NCBI GenBank assembly: GCA_910584115.1
Contig: CAJTYN010000042.1
Location: 1 to 19,748 of the forward strand
DNA from: an uncultured Lachnospiraceae bacterium
GTDB lineage: Bacteria; Bacillota; Clostridia; Lachnospirales; Lachnospiraceae
Direction of reading: 5' to 3'
Length of the DNA: 19,748 nucleotides
This document shows, in pieces, positions 1 through 7,767 of this stretch. A program made the position numbers and the translations under genes. How positions within the stretch are numbered: the stretch's first letter is position 1; each line of letters starts with the position of its first letter. The notes under the pieces were generated by a model, which saw only the letters and a list, made by a program, of their open reading frames with translations, was not told where the DNA came from and searched no databases.

Positions 1-716
1 TATTCCTGATCCACGCCCGCCTCTTCCACCCAGGCCACCAGATAGTTGCACCGGACTCTCTGTGCCAGAGCCGCCACCTGGAAAGGCTCTGTCTCCTGGG
101 GATCCTGGTTCAGAAGGATGTGGAGCTGTTTGGAGGCTTTTCGTACGGTCCCCCTGGAACTCCGGCCATAAGCCATCTCTATATCCGGTGCGTAGATCCG
201 CATATACGTGGCGATCTTGTCCGGGGCGACCAACCTCTTTTTCTCCGCGCCCCCCGCGTTGTCCCTGATCAGATCCGCGATCCCCTTGATCTCATAGGGA
301 ACTTTTTCCTGATTTTCGGGCATATGATAATTCCCCTCCACATAGACCTGCGTCCCGGTAAATACGATGGCCCCCAGGCAGACAGCGGCCAGGATCATCT
401 GGAGTCCCGCGTTCTTCCAGGCTGTGCACAGTCTGGTACACACATAGGCGATCGTCGGCGCCACCGGCAAGAGCCAGAGCACACGCCAGTAGACAGACTC
501 ACCGATGCAGTGCTCTGCAATGACCTGAGCCGTAAACGGCAGGAAGAAAACGGCCAGGGCCGCCAGCGTATAACCCAGGAAGACCTTTTTCTCCACCTTG
601 GATCTTTTCAGGAAGAGGATCGCTGCCAGGCACAGCAGGAACAGATATACATGCCAGCCCTCCCCCCAGTACGCCTGCCAGGTCTTTACACTCATTTCCC
701 ATATACGTTCTATCAT
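1..716 (-). CDS. Membrane protein of unknown function, 3' end outside the window
   Basis: The reading frame is open from an ATG at 716 to the left edge of the window, giving at least 238 residues without a stop. An AGGAGG ribosome binding site lies at 727-732, ten bases upstream of the ATG, so this is a separate gene and not a continuation of the upstream frame. The start reads MIERIWEMSVKTWQAYWGEG. The first ~125 residues contain about four hydrophobic segments (around residues 23-36, 45-66, 76-92, 105-122). They are followed by a hydrophilic region with many Lys, Arg and Glu, probably one soluble domain. It starts 28 bases after the stop of the upstream membrane-protein gene, so the two are very likely co-transcribed and may form one complex. 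I do not recognise a family with confidence; cell-surface polymer or glycan handling is a guess only. The 3' end lies outside the window. Confidence 0.75.
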   Translation of the reverse strand, partial: MIERIWEMSVKTWQAYWGEGWHVYLFLLCLAAILFLKRSKVEKKVFLGYTLAALAVFFLPFTAQVIAEHCIGESVYWRVLWLLPVAPTIAYVCTRLCTAWKNAGLQMILAAVCLGAIVFTGTQVYVEGNYHMPENQEKVPYEIKGIADLIRDNAGGAEKKRLVAPDKIATYMRIYAPDIEMAYGRSSRGTVRKASKQLHILLNQDPQETEPFQVAALAQRVRCNYLVAWVEEAGVDQE

Positions 717-744
717 CTCAAAGACGCCTCCTAAATCTGCAGAC

Positions 745-1791
745 TCAACGTATGACTATATAGATGATCGCGAAGATCAGGTTCGGCGCGCAGCAGAACA
801 GCGCTTTTCCCACCTTCTTCCAATCCCAGGCGCAGACCCCGCACACGAACGCGTAGAGTCCCACCATGAGCGCCGAGAGGATGATCCCCATGGAGGAGAC
901 TAAGCACGCGGCCAGCTGCAGACAGAAGAGTGCGGGCCATCCGCCGCCCCCGGGCTTTCTGGTCATCAGACGCGCGCACATATAAGCTGTCGCGGGCAGC
1001 AAGATCCCCGCCAGGACGGCTTTTCCCTGCCAGACGCGCAGAAGCAGGAAGGTCCCCGCCGTATACACGGAATAATTCGAGAAGACCAGCACAGCACTGA
1101 TAAAGATCATGAACAATGCCTGCTGCTTCCGGTCCCCGTCAAAGAGCAGATCCGCCCACAGCCAGTAGACCAGATAGGCCAGCCCGATCATAAATACCGG
1201 AAAGACCGTGTAGACAAGATAAGGAACCTCCACGCCTATCGTCTGTGCCAGGATCGCTTCGTATATGGGAAACGGCGAGAGCACATATCGGCTTGGAAGC
1301 TGCTTGTAGGCGATCCCCGTATATGGATCATACACAAAGATCGTATCCGTGTACACAGCGGTGCTGGCCGACGCCACATAAAAAGAATCGTCCGCGTCGT
1401 GGTGTACCATGATCAGGGCAACGGCCATCTGGACGACCACCAGCAGGATGGCAATGAACAGCAGCACCCGCTCGGAGGTCTTCACCGGCTTCCTGTTCCG
1501 AAACACCCCCACGATCATCTCTTTTATGTCACGGAGACTCAAGAGCACTCCCAGAGCCGCAGCCGCCAGGGCCACTATCCGGTAGATCCACATCACCGTG
1601 GTCAGGGACGCTTTCAGAAAGATCCCCGGGACGATGATGATCTGCGCCACTGCAAACAGGCCTGCGTATCCGCAGACCACCGAAAAACAGAGACTCTTCC
1701 TTTTATCTGTGTACCGTGTCAGCGCCATCCCGGCAGCGGTCGGGACAGCCAGCAGCCATAAGACCGCATATATCCAATCTATCGGTCGCAT
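745..1791 (-). CDS. Polytopic membrane protein, possibly DUF6077 family
   Basis: The 348-residue product is dominated by hydrophobic segments, about eight to ten predicted membrane spans. It begins MRPIDWIYAVLWLLAVPTAA and ends in a last hydrophobic stretch, IFAIIYIVIR. Between spans, around residues 130-165, is a polar loop with HHDADDSFYV and an RYVLSPFPIYEA segment. This pattern reminds me of the DUF6077 membrane proteins common in Lachnospiraceae, but that is from memory and no function is known. No enzymatic motif is visible. A modest AGGA lies nine bases before the ATG, and a weak promoter candidate lies at 1839-1868. The next gene follows after 28 bases with its own strong ribosome binding site in a different frame. 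The pair reads as two genes, not one frameshifted gene. Confidence 0.8.
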   Translation of the reverse strand: MRPIDWIYAVLWLLAVPTAAGMALTRYTDKRKSLCFSVVCGYAGLFAVAQIIIVPGIFLKASLTTVMWIYRIVALAAAALGVLLSLRDIKEMIVGVFRNRKPVKTSERVLLFIAILLVVVQMAVALIMVHHDADDSFYVASASTAVYTDTIFVYDPYTGIAYKQLPSRYVLSPFPIYEAILAQTIGVEVPYLVYTVFPVFMIGLAYLVYWLWADLLFDGDRKQQALFMIFISAVLVFSNYSVYTAGTFLLLRVWQGKAVLAGILLPATAYMCARLMTRKPGGGGWPALFCLQLAACLVSSMGIILSALMVGLYAFVCGVCAWDWKKVGKALFCCAPNLIFAIIYIVIR

Positions 1792-1838
1792 ATCAATAAT
1801 CCTAACGTTGTATTTTATCGTTTTTGGTCACTGGATCT

Positions 1839-1868
1839 ATGATACCACAACCTTGTCCCAAGATGCAA
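1839..1868 (-). promoter_or_regulatory. Candidate promoter for the membrane-protein pair
   Basis: On the minus strand, TTGCAT (1863-1868) and TATCAT (1839-1844) are separated by 18 bases. The -10 matches consensus at five of six positions and the -35 only at three. It sits about 47 bases before the ATG at 1791 and downstream of the hydA terminator, so a promoter is expected here. Confidence 0.4.
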
Positions 1869-1911
1869 GGATCTGTTCTATAGATTAGGACGGATCTGCT
1901 GTCTGCAATCC

Positions 1912-1941
1912 AAAAGGACCTGCCCACGATCGGACAGATCC
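1912..1941 (-). terminator. Rho-independent terminator of hydCBA
   Basis: Read on the minus strand, GGATCTGTCC and GGGCAGGTCC form a 10-bp stem with two G-U pairs around a 6-base loop (1926-1931). TTTTGGATT follows. It begins 46 bases after the hydA stop codon and separates the hydrogenase operon from the membrane-protein genes. Confidence 0.8.
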
Positions 1942-1986
1942 TCTCTTCATCTACTCTTATATCCAGTTCTCTATATCCAGGATCTT

Positions 1987-3753
1987 TTAGTCAGGAATAC
2001 GGTTGATCTCTCTCTTCACATAGGATGTGTGGAGGATCTCATGTGCTTTATGGCTTCCTGGTTCGCCGAAGAATTCGTCATAAACCTTCTTGATCTGCGG
2101 ATTCTCGTGAGATTTCCGGATCGGGTTTGCTGCGTCATAATCATAGAGGATCTTACCGCGCAGAGCCCTTACGTCGTTGGCGTTCTTGAATCTTGCAGGT
2201 ACATGTGGCTGTCCGCCGCCGTTTACACAGCCGCCCGGGCATCCCATGATCTCGATGAAATGATAATCTGCTTTGCCGTCTTTCACGTCGTTGAGCAGTT
2301 TCCGTGCATTGCCAAGACCAGATGCGATGGCAACTTTTACAGTCATGCCTGCTACGTCATAGCTGGCTTCCTTGATGCCCTCAACGCCCCTGACATCTGT
2401 GAAGTCGAGGTTCTTCAGTTCTTCGCCTGTCAGTTCTTCCACTGCTGTCCTTAAGGCTGCTTCCATAACACCGCCGGTCGCACCGAAGATGACAGCCGCG
2501 CCTGTGCCTTCTCCTAACGGATCGTCAAAGTCTTCAACCGGCAGATCTAAGAAACGCAGGCCGGCGCCCTTGATCATCCGAGCCAGTTCTCTGGTCGTGA
2601 TGGAGATATCTACATCCGGTACTCCGGCTGCAGACTGGTCGTCGCGTCCGATCTCGAATTTCTTCGCTGTACAAGGCATCACGGATACACTGACGATCTT
2701 CTTCGGATCGATGCCCATCTTCTCTGCATAGTAGGTCTTCACTGTAGCGCCGAACATCTGCTGCGGAGATTTACAGCTTGACAGGTTCTCTGTCATATCC
2801 GGGAAGTAATGCTCACAGTATTTGATCCAGCCCGGTGAACAGGATGTGATCAGAGGCAGTTTCCCGCCGTTCTTCACTCTGTCGAGGAATTCATGGGCTT
2901 CTTCCATAATCGTAAGGTCAGCGGAGAAGTTGGTGTCAAATACTTTGTCAAAGCCAAGGCGGCGCAGCGCTGCAGCCATCTTGCCTTCTACCTGTGCTTC
3001 CACACTGGATCCTACAGGAAGTCCGAATTCTTCGCCTAAGCCCGCACGTACAGCCGGAGCTGTCTGTACAACGACGAATTTATCCGGATCCGCGATCGCG
3101 TCGAGGACTTCTTTCGTGTTGTCTTTCTCATAGATCGCGCCTACCGGACATGCTACGATACACTGTCCGCAGGATACACAGCTGGTATCTGCCAGGCCCA
3201 TCTCAAATGCGGAGCTGATGTGTGTCTTGAATCCACGCTCGTTGGCTCCGATCACGGCGATGCCCTGTACTTTGTCACAGACAGCTACGCAGCGGCGGCA
3301 GAGGATACATTTGTTGTTGTCGCGGATCATATGCGGAGCGGACTCGTCCAGTTCGTACTCGTTCTTCGCGCCGTCATACATGCTCTCGTCTTCTACACCC
3401 AGGTCTTTACACAGTTTCTGCAGCTCGCAGTTGTCGCTGCGTACGCAGGAGAGACATTTCCTCTCATGATCGGAGAGGATCAGCTCCAGTGTCTTCTTCC
3501 TGGATTCCCTTACCAGAGGAGTATTGGTGAATACTTCCATGCCCGGGTTGATCGGGTATACGCAGGCAGCCACCAGGCTCCTTGCGCCTTTTACTTCTAC
3601 TACGCAGATACGGCAGGCTCCGATCTCATTGATCTCTTTCAAAAAGCAGAGAGTCGGGATATCGATACCAGCGCCCCTGGCAGCTTCAAGGATAGTAGAA
3701 CCTGCGTGTGCAGATACTTCCATGCCATTTATTTTAATTGTAATGTTTTCCAT
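1987..3753 (-). CDS. hydA: NAD-linked [FeFe]-hydrogenase catalytic subunit HydA
   Basis: This is the H2-activating subunit of a cytoplasmic HydABC complex of the type known to couple H2 to NAD(H) and ferredoxin by electron bifurcation or confurcation. The 588 residues carry all expected domains. An N-terminal [2Fe-2S] site has Cys36, 47, 50 and 64. A His-Cys [4Fe-4S] site has His96, Cys100, 103 and 109. Two ferredoxin-type [4Fe-4S] sites follow (Cys149/152/155/159 and 192/195/198/202), and then the H-cluster domain. Its three signatures are TSCSPGW at 303-309, MPCTAKKFE at 359-367 and EIMGCPGGCVNGGGQP at 501-516. The C-terminal small-subunit-like segment (RKSHENP...HEILH) is present. L1 reads TSCS where the clostridial CpI enzyme has TSCC (see findings). 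The ATG is preceded by GGGAGG. It is the last gene of the operon, 18 bases after hydB. Maturases HydEFG are not in the window. Confidence 0.96.
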   Translation of the reverse strand: MENITIKINGMEVSAHAGSTILEAARGAGIDIPTLCFLKEINEIGACRICVVEVKGARSLVAACVYPINPGMEVFTNTPLVRESRKKTLELILSDHERKCLSCVRSDNCELQKLCKDLGVEDESMYDGAKNEYELDESAPHMIRDNNKCILCRRCVAVCDKVQGIAVIGANERGFKTHISSAFEMGLADTSCVSCGQCIVACPVGAIYEKDNTKEVLDAIADPDKFVVVQTAPAVRAGLGEEFGLPVGSSVEAQVEGKMAAALRRLGFDKVFDTNFSADLTIMEEAHEFLDRVKNGGKLPLITSCSPGWIKYCEHYFPDMTENLSSCKSPQQMFGATVKTYYAEKMGIDPKKIVSVSVMPCTAKKFEIGRDDQSAAGVPDVDISITTRELARMIKGAGLRFLDLPVEDFDDPLGEGTGAAVIFGATGGVMEAALRTAVEELTGEELKNLDFTDVRGVEGIKEASYDVAGMTVKVAIASGLGNARKLLNDVKDGKADYHFIEIMGCPGGCVNGGGQPHVPARFKNANDVRALRGKILYDYDAANPIRKSHENPQIKKVYDEFFGEPGSHKAHEILHTSYVKREINRIPD

Positions 3754-3771
3754 AATCTGTACGATCCTCCC

Positions 3772-5652
3772 TTATTTCCTTATGATTGCGTCGAATTTAC
3801 ACTTAGACATACATACGCCGCACTTCAGACACTTATCAGGATCAATCTCATGTGGTTTCTTCTTCTCGCCTGTGATCGCTTCTGCCGGACAGTTCTTCGC
3901 ACACATTGTACATCCTTTACATTTCTCAGGATCGATGCTGTATGTCAGCAGATTCTTACATACGCCTGCAGGACATTTCTTGTCAACGATATGCGCAACG
4001 TATTCATCCCTGAAGTTCTTGATCGTGGACAATACCGGGTTCGCCGCTGTCTGGCCCAGGGCGCACAATGCGTTCTGTTTCATGTATGCAGCGAGTTCTT
4101 CGATCTTATCAAGGTCTTCCATCGTTGCTTTGCCGTCGGAGATCTTATTGAGCATCTCCAGCAAGCGGGTCGTACCGATACGGCAAGGTGTACATTTACC
4201 ACAGGATTCGTCTACTGTAAACTCAAGGAAGAATTTAGCGATATCGACCATACAGCTGTCTTCATCCATGACGATCAGACCACCGGAACCCATCATGGAA
4301 CCGATCGCGATCAGGTTGTCGTAATCGATCGGGATATCGTAGTTTTCTGCTGAGATACATCCGCCGGAAGGACCGCCGGTCTGTGCAGCTTTGAATTTCT
4401 TTCCGTTGGGGATGCCGCCGCCGATCTCTTCTACGATCTCGCGCAGTGTGGTCCCCATCGGGATCTCTACCAGACCTACGTTGTTGACTTTACCGCCAAG
4501 GGCGAATACTTTCGTACCTTTGGATTTCTCTGTACCCATGGATGCGAACCAGTCCGCACCCTTTAAGATGATCTGCGGGATGTTTGCATATGTTTCCACG
4601 TTGTTCAGGATCGTTGGTTTTTCCCAGAGACCTTTTACAGCCGGGAATGGAGGACGCGGATGCGGCTCGCCCCTCTTGCCTTCGATGGATGTCAGGAGGG
4701 CTGTCTCCTCACCACATACGAATGCGCCGGCGCCCAGACGCAGGTCAACGTCGAAGTTAAAGTCTGTCCCGAAGATGTTCTTGCCCAGCAGGCCCTGTTC
4801 CCTGGCCTGTGCGATGGCGATCTTCAGACGATCGACAGCGATCGGATACTCTGCACGTACATAGATATAACCCTGGTCAGCCCCGATCACATAACCGGCG
4901 ATCGCCATGGCTTCCAGTACAACGTGCGGATCGCCTTCCAGAACGGAACGGTCCATGAACGCACCCGGGTCACCTTCGTCGGCGTTACAGCAGACATATT
5001 TCTGATCGGCATCGTTGCCCATCGCCAGCTGCCATTTACGTCCAGTCGGGAATCCACCGCCGCCGCGGCCCCTCAGACCGCTGTCCAACAGACATTTTAC
5101 AACATCGTCCGGAGTCATCTCTTTTAAGACTTTCGCCAATGCCTGGTATCCGTCGCGTGCTATGTACTCATCAATGTTCTCAGGATCGATCAGACCGCAG
5201 TTACGCAGCGCGACCCTGTTCTGTTTCTTGTAGAAATTCGTCTCGTGCATGGACTGGAAGCCGTCTTCTGTGATCGTCTCATCATAGACACAGCGTGTGA
5301 CCACACGTCCATTTGCCAGATGCTCGGATACGATCTCCGGGATATCGTCGGCGGAGATCATGGAGTAGAATGTGCCTTCCGGATAAACGATCATGATCGG
5401 TCCGAGAGCACACAGACCATGGCATCCTGTCTGTACGACCTTGACATCTTTCGCTATATCATTCTTTGCGATCTCTTCATTTAATTTCTCGATGATCTGC
5501 TTACTTCCGGAAGAAGTACATCCAGTACCACCGCAGACTAATACATGGTAACGACATCCGTCTGTAGACGCGTCTGCCTCACCTTCCAGCCTTAAGCTTA
5601 TGAGACCCTTTACATTATCATGTACTGCATTCAATTCCTCAAGGGATTTCAT
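3772..5652 (-). CDS. hydB: NADH-binding NuoF-like hydrogenase subunit HydB
   Basis: This flavoprotein subunit carries the NAD(H) and FMN site of the soluble HydABC hydrogenase and is the probable site where electrons split or merge. The 626 residues show an N-terminal thioredoxin-like [2Fe-2S] domain (Cys40, 45, 77, 81). The NuoF core follows, with GLRGRGGGGFPTGRKW at 192-207 for NADH/FMN binding, and CNADEGDPGAF at 222-232. The NuoF [4Fe-4S] site is ESCGKCTPCR at 482-491 plus Cys530. The C-terminus adds a two-[4Fe-4S] ferredoxin domain (Cys578/581/584/588 and 608/611/614/618). This domain order is that of HydB of Thermotoga/Acetobacterium-type complexes and is longer than plain NuoF. AGGAGG lies nine bases before the ATG. 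It sits between hydC and hydA with gaps of 29 and 18 bases, so the three are one transcript. Nothing is missing from the known cofactor sites. Confidence 0.95.
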   Translation of the reverse strand: MKSLEELNAVHDNVKGLISLRLEGEADASTDGCRYHVLVCGGTGCTSSGSKQIIEKLNEEIAKNDIAKDVKVVQTGCHGLCALGPIMIVYPEGTFYSMISADDIPEIVSEHLANGRVVTRCVYDETITEDGFQSMHETNFYKKQNRVALRNCGLIDPENIDEYIARDGYQALAKVLKEMTPDDVVKCLLDSGLRGRGGGGFPTGRKWQLAMGNDADQKYVCCNADEGDPGAFMDRSVLEGDPHVVLEAMAIAGYVIGADQGYIYVRAEYPIAVDRLKIAIAQAREQGLLGKNIFGTDFNFDVDLRLGAGAFVCGEETALLTSIEGKRGEPHPRPPFPAVKGLWEKPTILNNVETYANIPQIILKGADWFASMGTEKSKGTKVFALGGKVNNVGLVEIPMGTTLREIVEEIGGGIPNGKKFKAAQTGGPSGGCISAENYDIPIDYDNLIAIGSMMGSGGLIVMDEDSCMVDIAKFFLEFTVDESCGKCTPCRIGTTRLLEMLNKISDGKATMEDLDKIEELAAYMKQNALCALGQTAANPVLSTIKNFRDEYVAHIVDKKCPAGVCKNLLTYSIDPEKCKGCTMCAKNCPAEAITGEKKKPHEIDPDKCLKCGVCMSKCKFDAIIRK

Positions 5653-5681
5653 AAATATTTCCTCCTTATACGAATTCCGGT

Positions 5682-6179
5682 TTATGCATTGTATTTGTCG
5701 ATGATGCCCTGGACATCGTCTGCTGTGAGACGTCCATGTACATCCTCATTGACCATCATTACAGGAGCAAGGCCGCAGGCACCAACGCACCGGCAGGCTT
5801 CCAGTGAAAACTTGCCGTCCGGAGTACATTCTCCACCCTGGATCTGGAGTATTTCCTGCAATTTTTCGTAGATCTGGCCGGAACCCTTAACATAGCAAGC
5901 TGTTCCCAAGCAGACGGAGATGCGATATTTACCTTTCGGCTGCAGTGCGAACTGTGCATAGAATGTTGCAACACCGTAGATCCTCTCCATCGGTATCCCT
6001 GTTTCATCTGATATGATCTTCTGCACTTCGATCGGAAGATATCCATAAATGTCCTGTGCCTGCTGCAGGATCGGCATCAAAGCGCCTTTTTCGCCCTTAT
6101 GCGCCCTGATCATTTCAAGCAGTTTTTCTTCCTGCTCTTTTGTTCCCTGGAATGGGACAGTCTTTTTTGCCATACTCAT
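5682..6179 (-). CDS. hydC: NuoE-like [2Fe-2S] hydrogenase subunit HydC
   Basis: This is the small electron-transfer subunit of the HydABC complex, homologous to NuoE of complex I. The 165 residues have an N-terminal helical region and a thioredoxin-like [2Fe-2S] domain with CLGTAC (Cys90, Cys95) and CVGACGLAP (Cys131, Cys135). Length and motifs are normal for the family. Two starts are possible. The ATG at 6179 is followed two codons later by an ATG at 6173. AGAGG lies directly against the first ATG but six bases before the second, while a better AGGAGG lies 13 bases before the first and 19 before the second. I therefore cannot choose; the protein may begin MAKKTVPFQG. It is the first gene of hydCBA. 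The region upstream contains a TATAAT promoter and a long inverted repeat, so the operon is likely regulated at this point. Confidence 0.94.
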   Translation of the reverse strand: MSMAKKTVPFQGTKEQEEKLLEMIRAHKGEKGALMPILQQAQDIYGYLPIEVQKIISDETGIPMERIYGVATFYAQFALQPKGKYRISVCLGTACYVKGSGQIYEKLQEILQIQGGECTPDGKFSLEACRCVGACGLAPVMMVNEDVHGRLTADDVQGIIDKYNA

Positions 6180-6252
6180 CCTCTTTTTATTACCTCCTGA
6201 CTCAGTAGTTAAAACGCTAACGACTAATGTAAGTATAAATATAACACATTTC

Positions 6253-6260
6253 GCCCGGAT
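6253..6260 (+). repeat. Third copy of the GCCCGGA motif
   Basis: GCCCGGAT in the hydC leader matches, at seven of eight bases and on the same strand, the tandem GCCCGGAC pair at 6393-6408. It stands out in AT-rich surroundings. It could be a protein-binding site or chance. Confidence 0.35.
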
Positions 6261-6273
6261 CGTCTAGGCAACG

Positions 6274-6302
6274 TCACTAAAATTTTTCTAAAATTTCAGT
6301 GA
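6274..6302. promoter_or_regulatory. 13-bp inverted repeat, candidate operator of hydCBA
   Basis: TCACTAAAATTTT (6274-6286) and AAAATTTCAGTGA (6290-6302) form inverted arms with a single mismatch around a 3-base spacer. It lies immediately downstream of the TATAAT at 6311-6316 of the minus-strand promoter, at about +1 to +30 of the predicted hydCBA transcript, which is a usual place for a repressor site. I cannot assign it to a known regulator. It does not match the Rex consensus as I remember it (TTGTG-A/T-rich-CACAA), though the layout is similar. It could instead act as an RNA hairpin in the leader. Confidence 0.6.
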
Positions 6303-6310
6303 TATTCTGT

Positions 6311-6341
6311 ATTATAGTCACATATGTTCCCTTTATGTCCC
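6311..6341 (-). promoter_or_regulatory. Candidate promoter of hydCBA
   Basis: On the minus strand, a perfect TATAAT (6311-6316) is preceded by TGAC and, at a 19-base spacing, by GGGACA (6336-6341), which matches four of six -35 positions. The resulting leader would be about 125 bases before hydC. A weaker alternative nearer the gene is TAGACG (6261-6266) with TTATAT (6239-6244) at 16-base spacing. Confidence 0.5.
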
Positions 6342-6392
6342 GATATCCGTTTATACAATTTCTACTGATTTCATCTGGTTTTTTTCGTCTGT

Positions 6393-6408
6393 GCCCGGAC
6401 GCCCGGAC
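6393..6408 (+). repeat. Tandem GCCCGGAC repeat in the divergent intergenic region
   Basis: Two perfect head-to-tail copies of GCCCGGAC lie between the hydCBA promoter and the promoter of the plus-strand operon, ending about 35 bases upstream of the latter's -35 box. The placement suits an activator site. The 331-base gap between 6180 and 6510 contains no gene that I can support; it holds this repeat, its single copy at 6253, the two promoters and the inverted repeat. Confidence 0.45.
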
Positions 6409-6443
6409 CGCGACTCTTTTTCACTCCTTTTGGATGAGGTGTA

Positions 6444-6473
6444 TTGACCTGCTCTGTCCTGATGAAGTATAAT
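6444..6473 (+). promoter_or_regulatory. Sigma-A promoter of the sensory operon
   Basis: TTGACC (6444-6449) and a perfect TATAAT (6468-6473) are separated by 18 bases. Eleven of twelve consensus positions match. Transcription would begin near 6480, about 30 bases before the ATG at 6511, which has GGGAGG at 6500-6505. It faces away from hydCBA. Confidence 0.85.
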
Positions 6474-6510
6474 AAAACGAGATCTTTCAAGAGATGATCG
6501 GGAGGGACAC

Positions 6511-7752
6511 ATGAAAAAAACATTTTACATACTGCTGCTGTCTGTCTTCTGCATGCTCCCGCTGGCTGGATGCGGCCGCGGCGATCAGGCAGATAAAGAG
6601 GATCCTCCGGACGCTGTTTCCCCGAAGATACGGCTGACCGTCTGGGGCGCCGAGGAAGACCAGGACCTCTTAAGACAGCTCATCAGCGGCTTTCAGAAGG
6701 AATATGAGGATCAGGCAGACTTTCTCATCACGATCGAGGCGCAGGGAGAATCCGCGTGCAAAGACGCTCTCCTCGGCGGCCTGGAGGAAGGCGCCGACGT
6801 GTTCACATTCGCCGACGACCAACTGAACGCCCTCGCGGCCGCCGGAGCCTTAGAGCCTGTGGCCGATCCCGCCAGAGTGGCCGCCCAGCACCTGCCAAAA
6901 GCCGTGGAAGCCGCCTCTGTCGGGAACACGCTCTTTGCCTATCCCCTGACGGCAGACAACGGCTATTTCCTATATTATGATAAACAATATCTTTCAGAAG
7001 AGGATGTCCGTACCCTGGATGGGATCTTGGAGAACGCCGCTGAGAACGGGAAGTATTTTTCCATGGACTGGTCTTCTGCCTGGTATGTCTATGCCTTTTT
7101 CGGCGGCGCCGGGATGGATGTGGGCCTCAATGAGGACGGGATCACCAATCACTGCGCCTGGAACCAGACGGAAGGAACGTTTAAGGGCGTGGATGTGGCC
7201 CAGGCCATGCTGGATATCGCCGCCAGCCCGGGGTTTTCTGACCGGACGGATGAAGGCTTCATGGAAGGCGTCCAGGAGGGTTCCGTGATCGCGGGCGTCA
7301 GCGGCGTATGGAATGCCGTGGCCTTAGGCGAGATCTGGGGCGACGATCTGGGCGCCGCCAAACTGCCCACCTATACCTGCAGGGATGAGCAGGTCCAGAT
7401 GGCTTCTTTTTCCGGCTGTAAGCTGATCGGAGTAAACGCTTATTCCCAGCACTATGACTGGGCCTGCCGGCTGGCTGAATGGCTCACCAGCGAGTCCTCC
7501 CAGCAGCTGCGTTTTGAACTGCGCGGACAGGGTCCTTCCAATATCAACGCCTCACGATCCCCGGCCGTCCAGGAGTCCCCGGCCATCTCGGCCCTCTTAG
7601 AACAGTCAGGATCTTCCCAGATCCAGCGGGTGGGCGGGAAGCTGTGGGAGCCTGTCTCTATCTTCGCGGAAAATATGGCGGCCGGAAATCCCACCGGGAT
7701 GGGACTGCAAGATCAGCTGGACCAGATGGTGGAAGATATCACGGCGAGATAG
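6511..7752 (+). CDS. Lipoprotein extracellular solute-binding protein (family 1-like)
   Basis: The 413-residue product starts with a lipoprotein signal peptide: MKKT, a hydrophobic stretch, then LPLAGC with the lipid-carrying Cys at residue 21. It should be anchored on the outer face of the membrane. The mature part has the family-1 (MalE-like sugar-binding) pattern: LTVWGAEEDQDLLRQLISGF near 42-61, DVFTFADDQLNALAAAGALEPV, and a C-terminal lobe with aromatic residues. Such proteins normally deliver a ligand to an ABC transporter, but no permease or ATPase gene is adjacent. The next gene, 15 bases on, is a chemoreceptor. An inferred role is therefore ligand presentation to that receptor, or service of a permease elsewhere. 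The ligand cannot be read from sequence. The start is fixed by GGGAGG and the promoter just upstream. It is the first gene of a four-gene operon. Confidence 0.85.
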   Translation: MKKTFYILLLSVFCMLPLAGCGRGDQADKEDPPDAVSPKIRLTVWGAEEDQDLLRQLISGFQKEYEDQADFLITIEAQGESACKDALLGGLEEGADVFTFADDQLNALAAAGALEPVADPARVAAQHLPKAVEAASVGNTLFAYPLTADNGYFLYYDKQYLSEEDVRTLDGILENAAENGKYFSMDWSSAWYVYAFFGGAGMDVGLNEDGITNHCAWNQTEGTFKGVDVAQAMLDIAASPGFSDRTDEGFMEGVQEGSVIAGVSGVWNAVALGEIWGDDLGAAKLPTYTCRDEQVQMASFSGCKLIGVNAYSQHYDWACRLAEWLTSESSQQLRFELRGQGPSNINASRSPAVQESPAISALLEQSGSSQIQRVGGKLWEPVSIFAENMAAGNPTGMGLQDQLDQMVEDITAR

Positions 7753-7767
7753 GAGGTCTGCATAATA

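Noticed and set aside
1..745. A single frameshifted membrane protein spanning 1-1791
   Set aside because: The downstream frame has its own AGGAGG and ATG after a clear stop, and both parts look complete at the junction. A two-gene operon is simpler.
3220..4353. Long plus-strand open frame across hydA and hydB
   Set aside because: It is antisense to two well-recognised hydrogenase genes, spans their junction, and its translation shows no domain.
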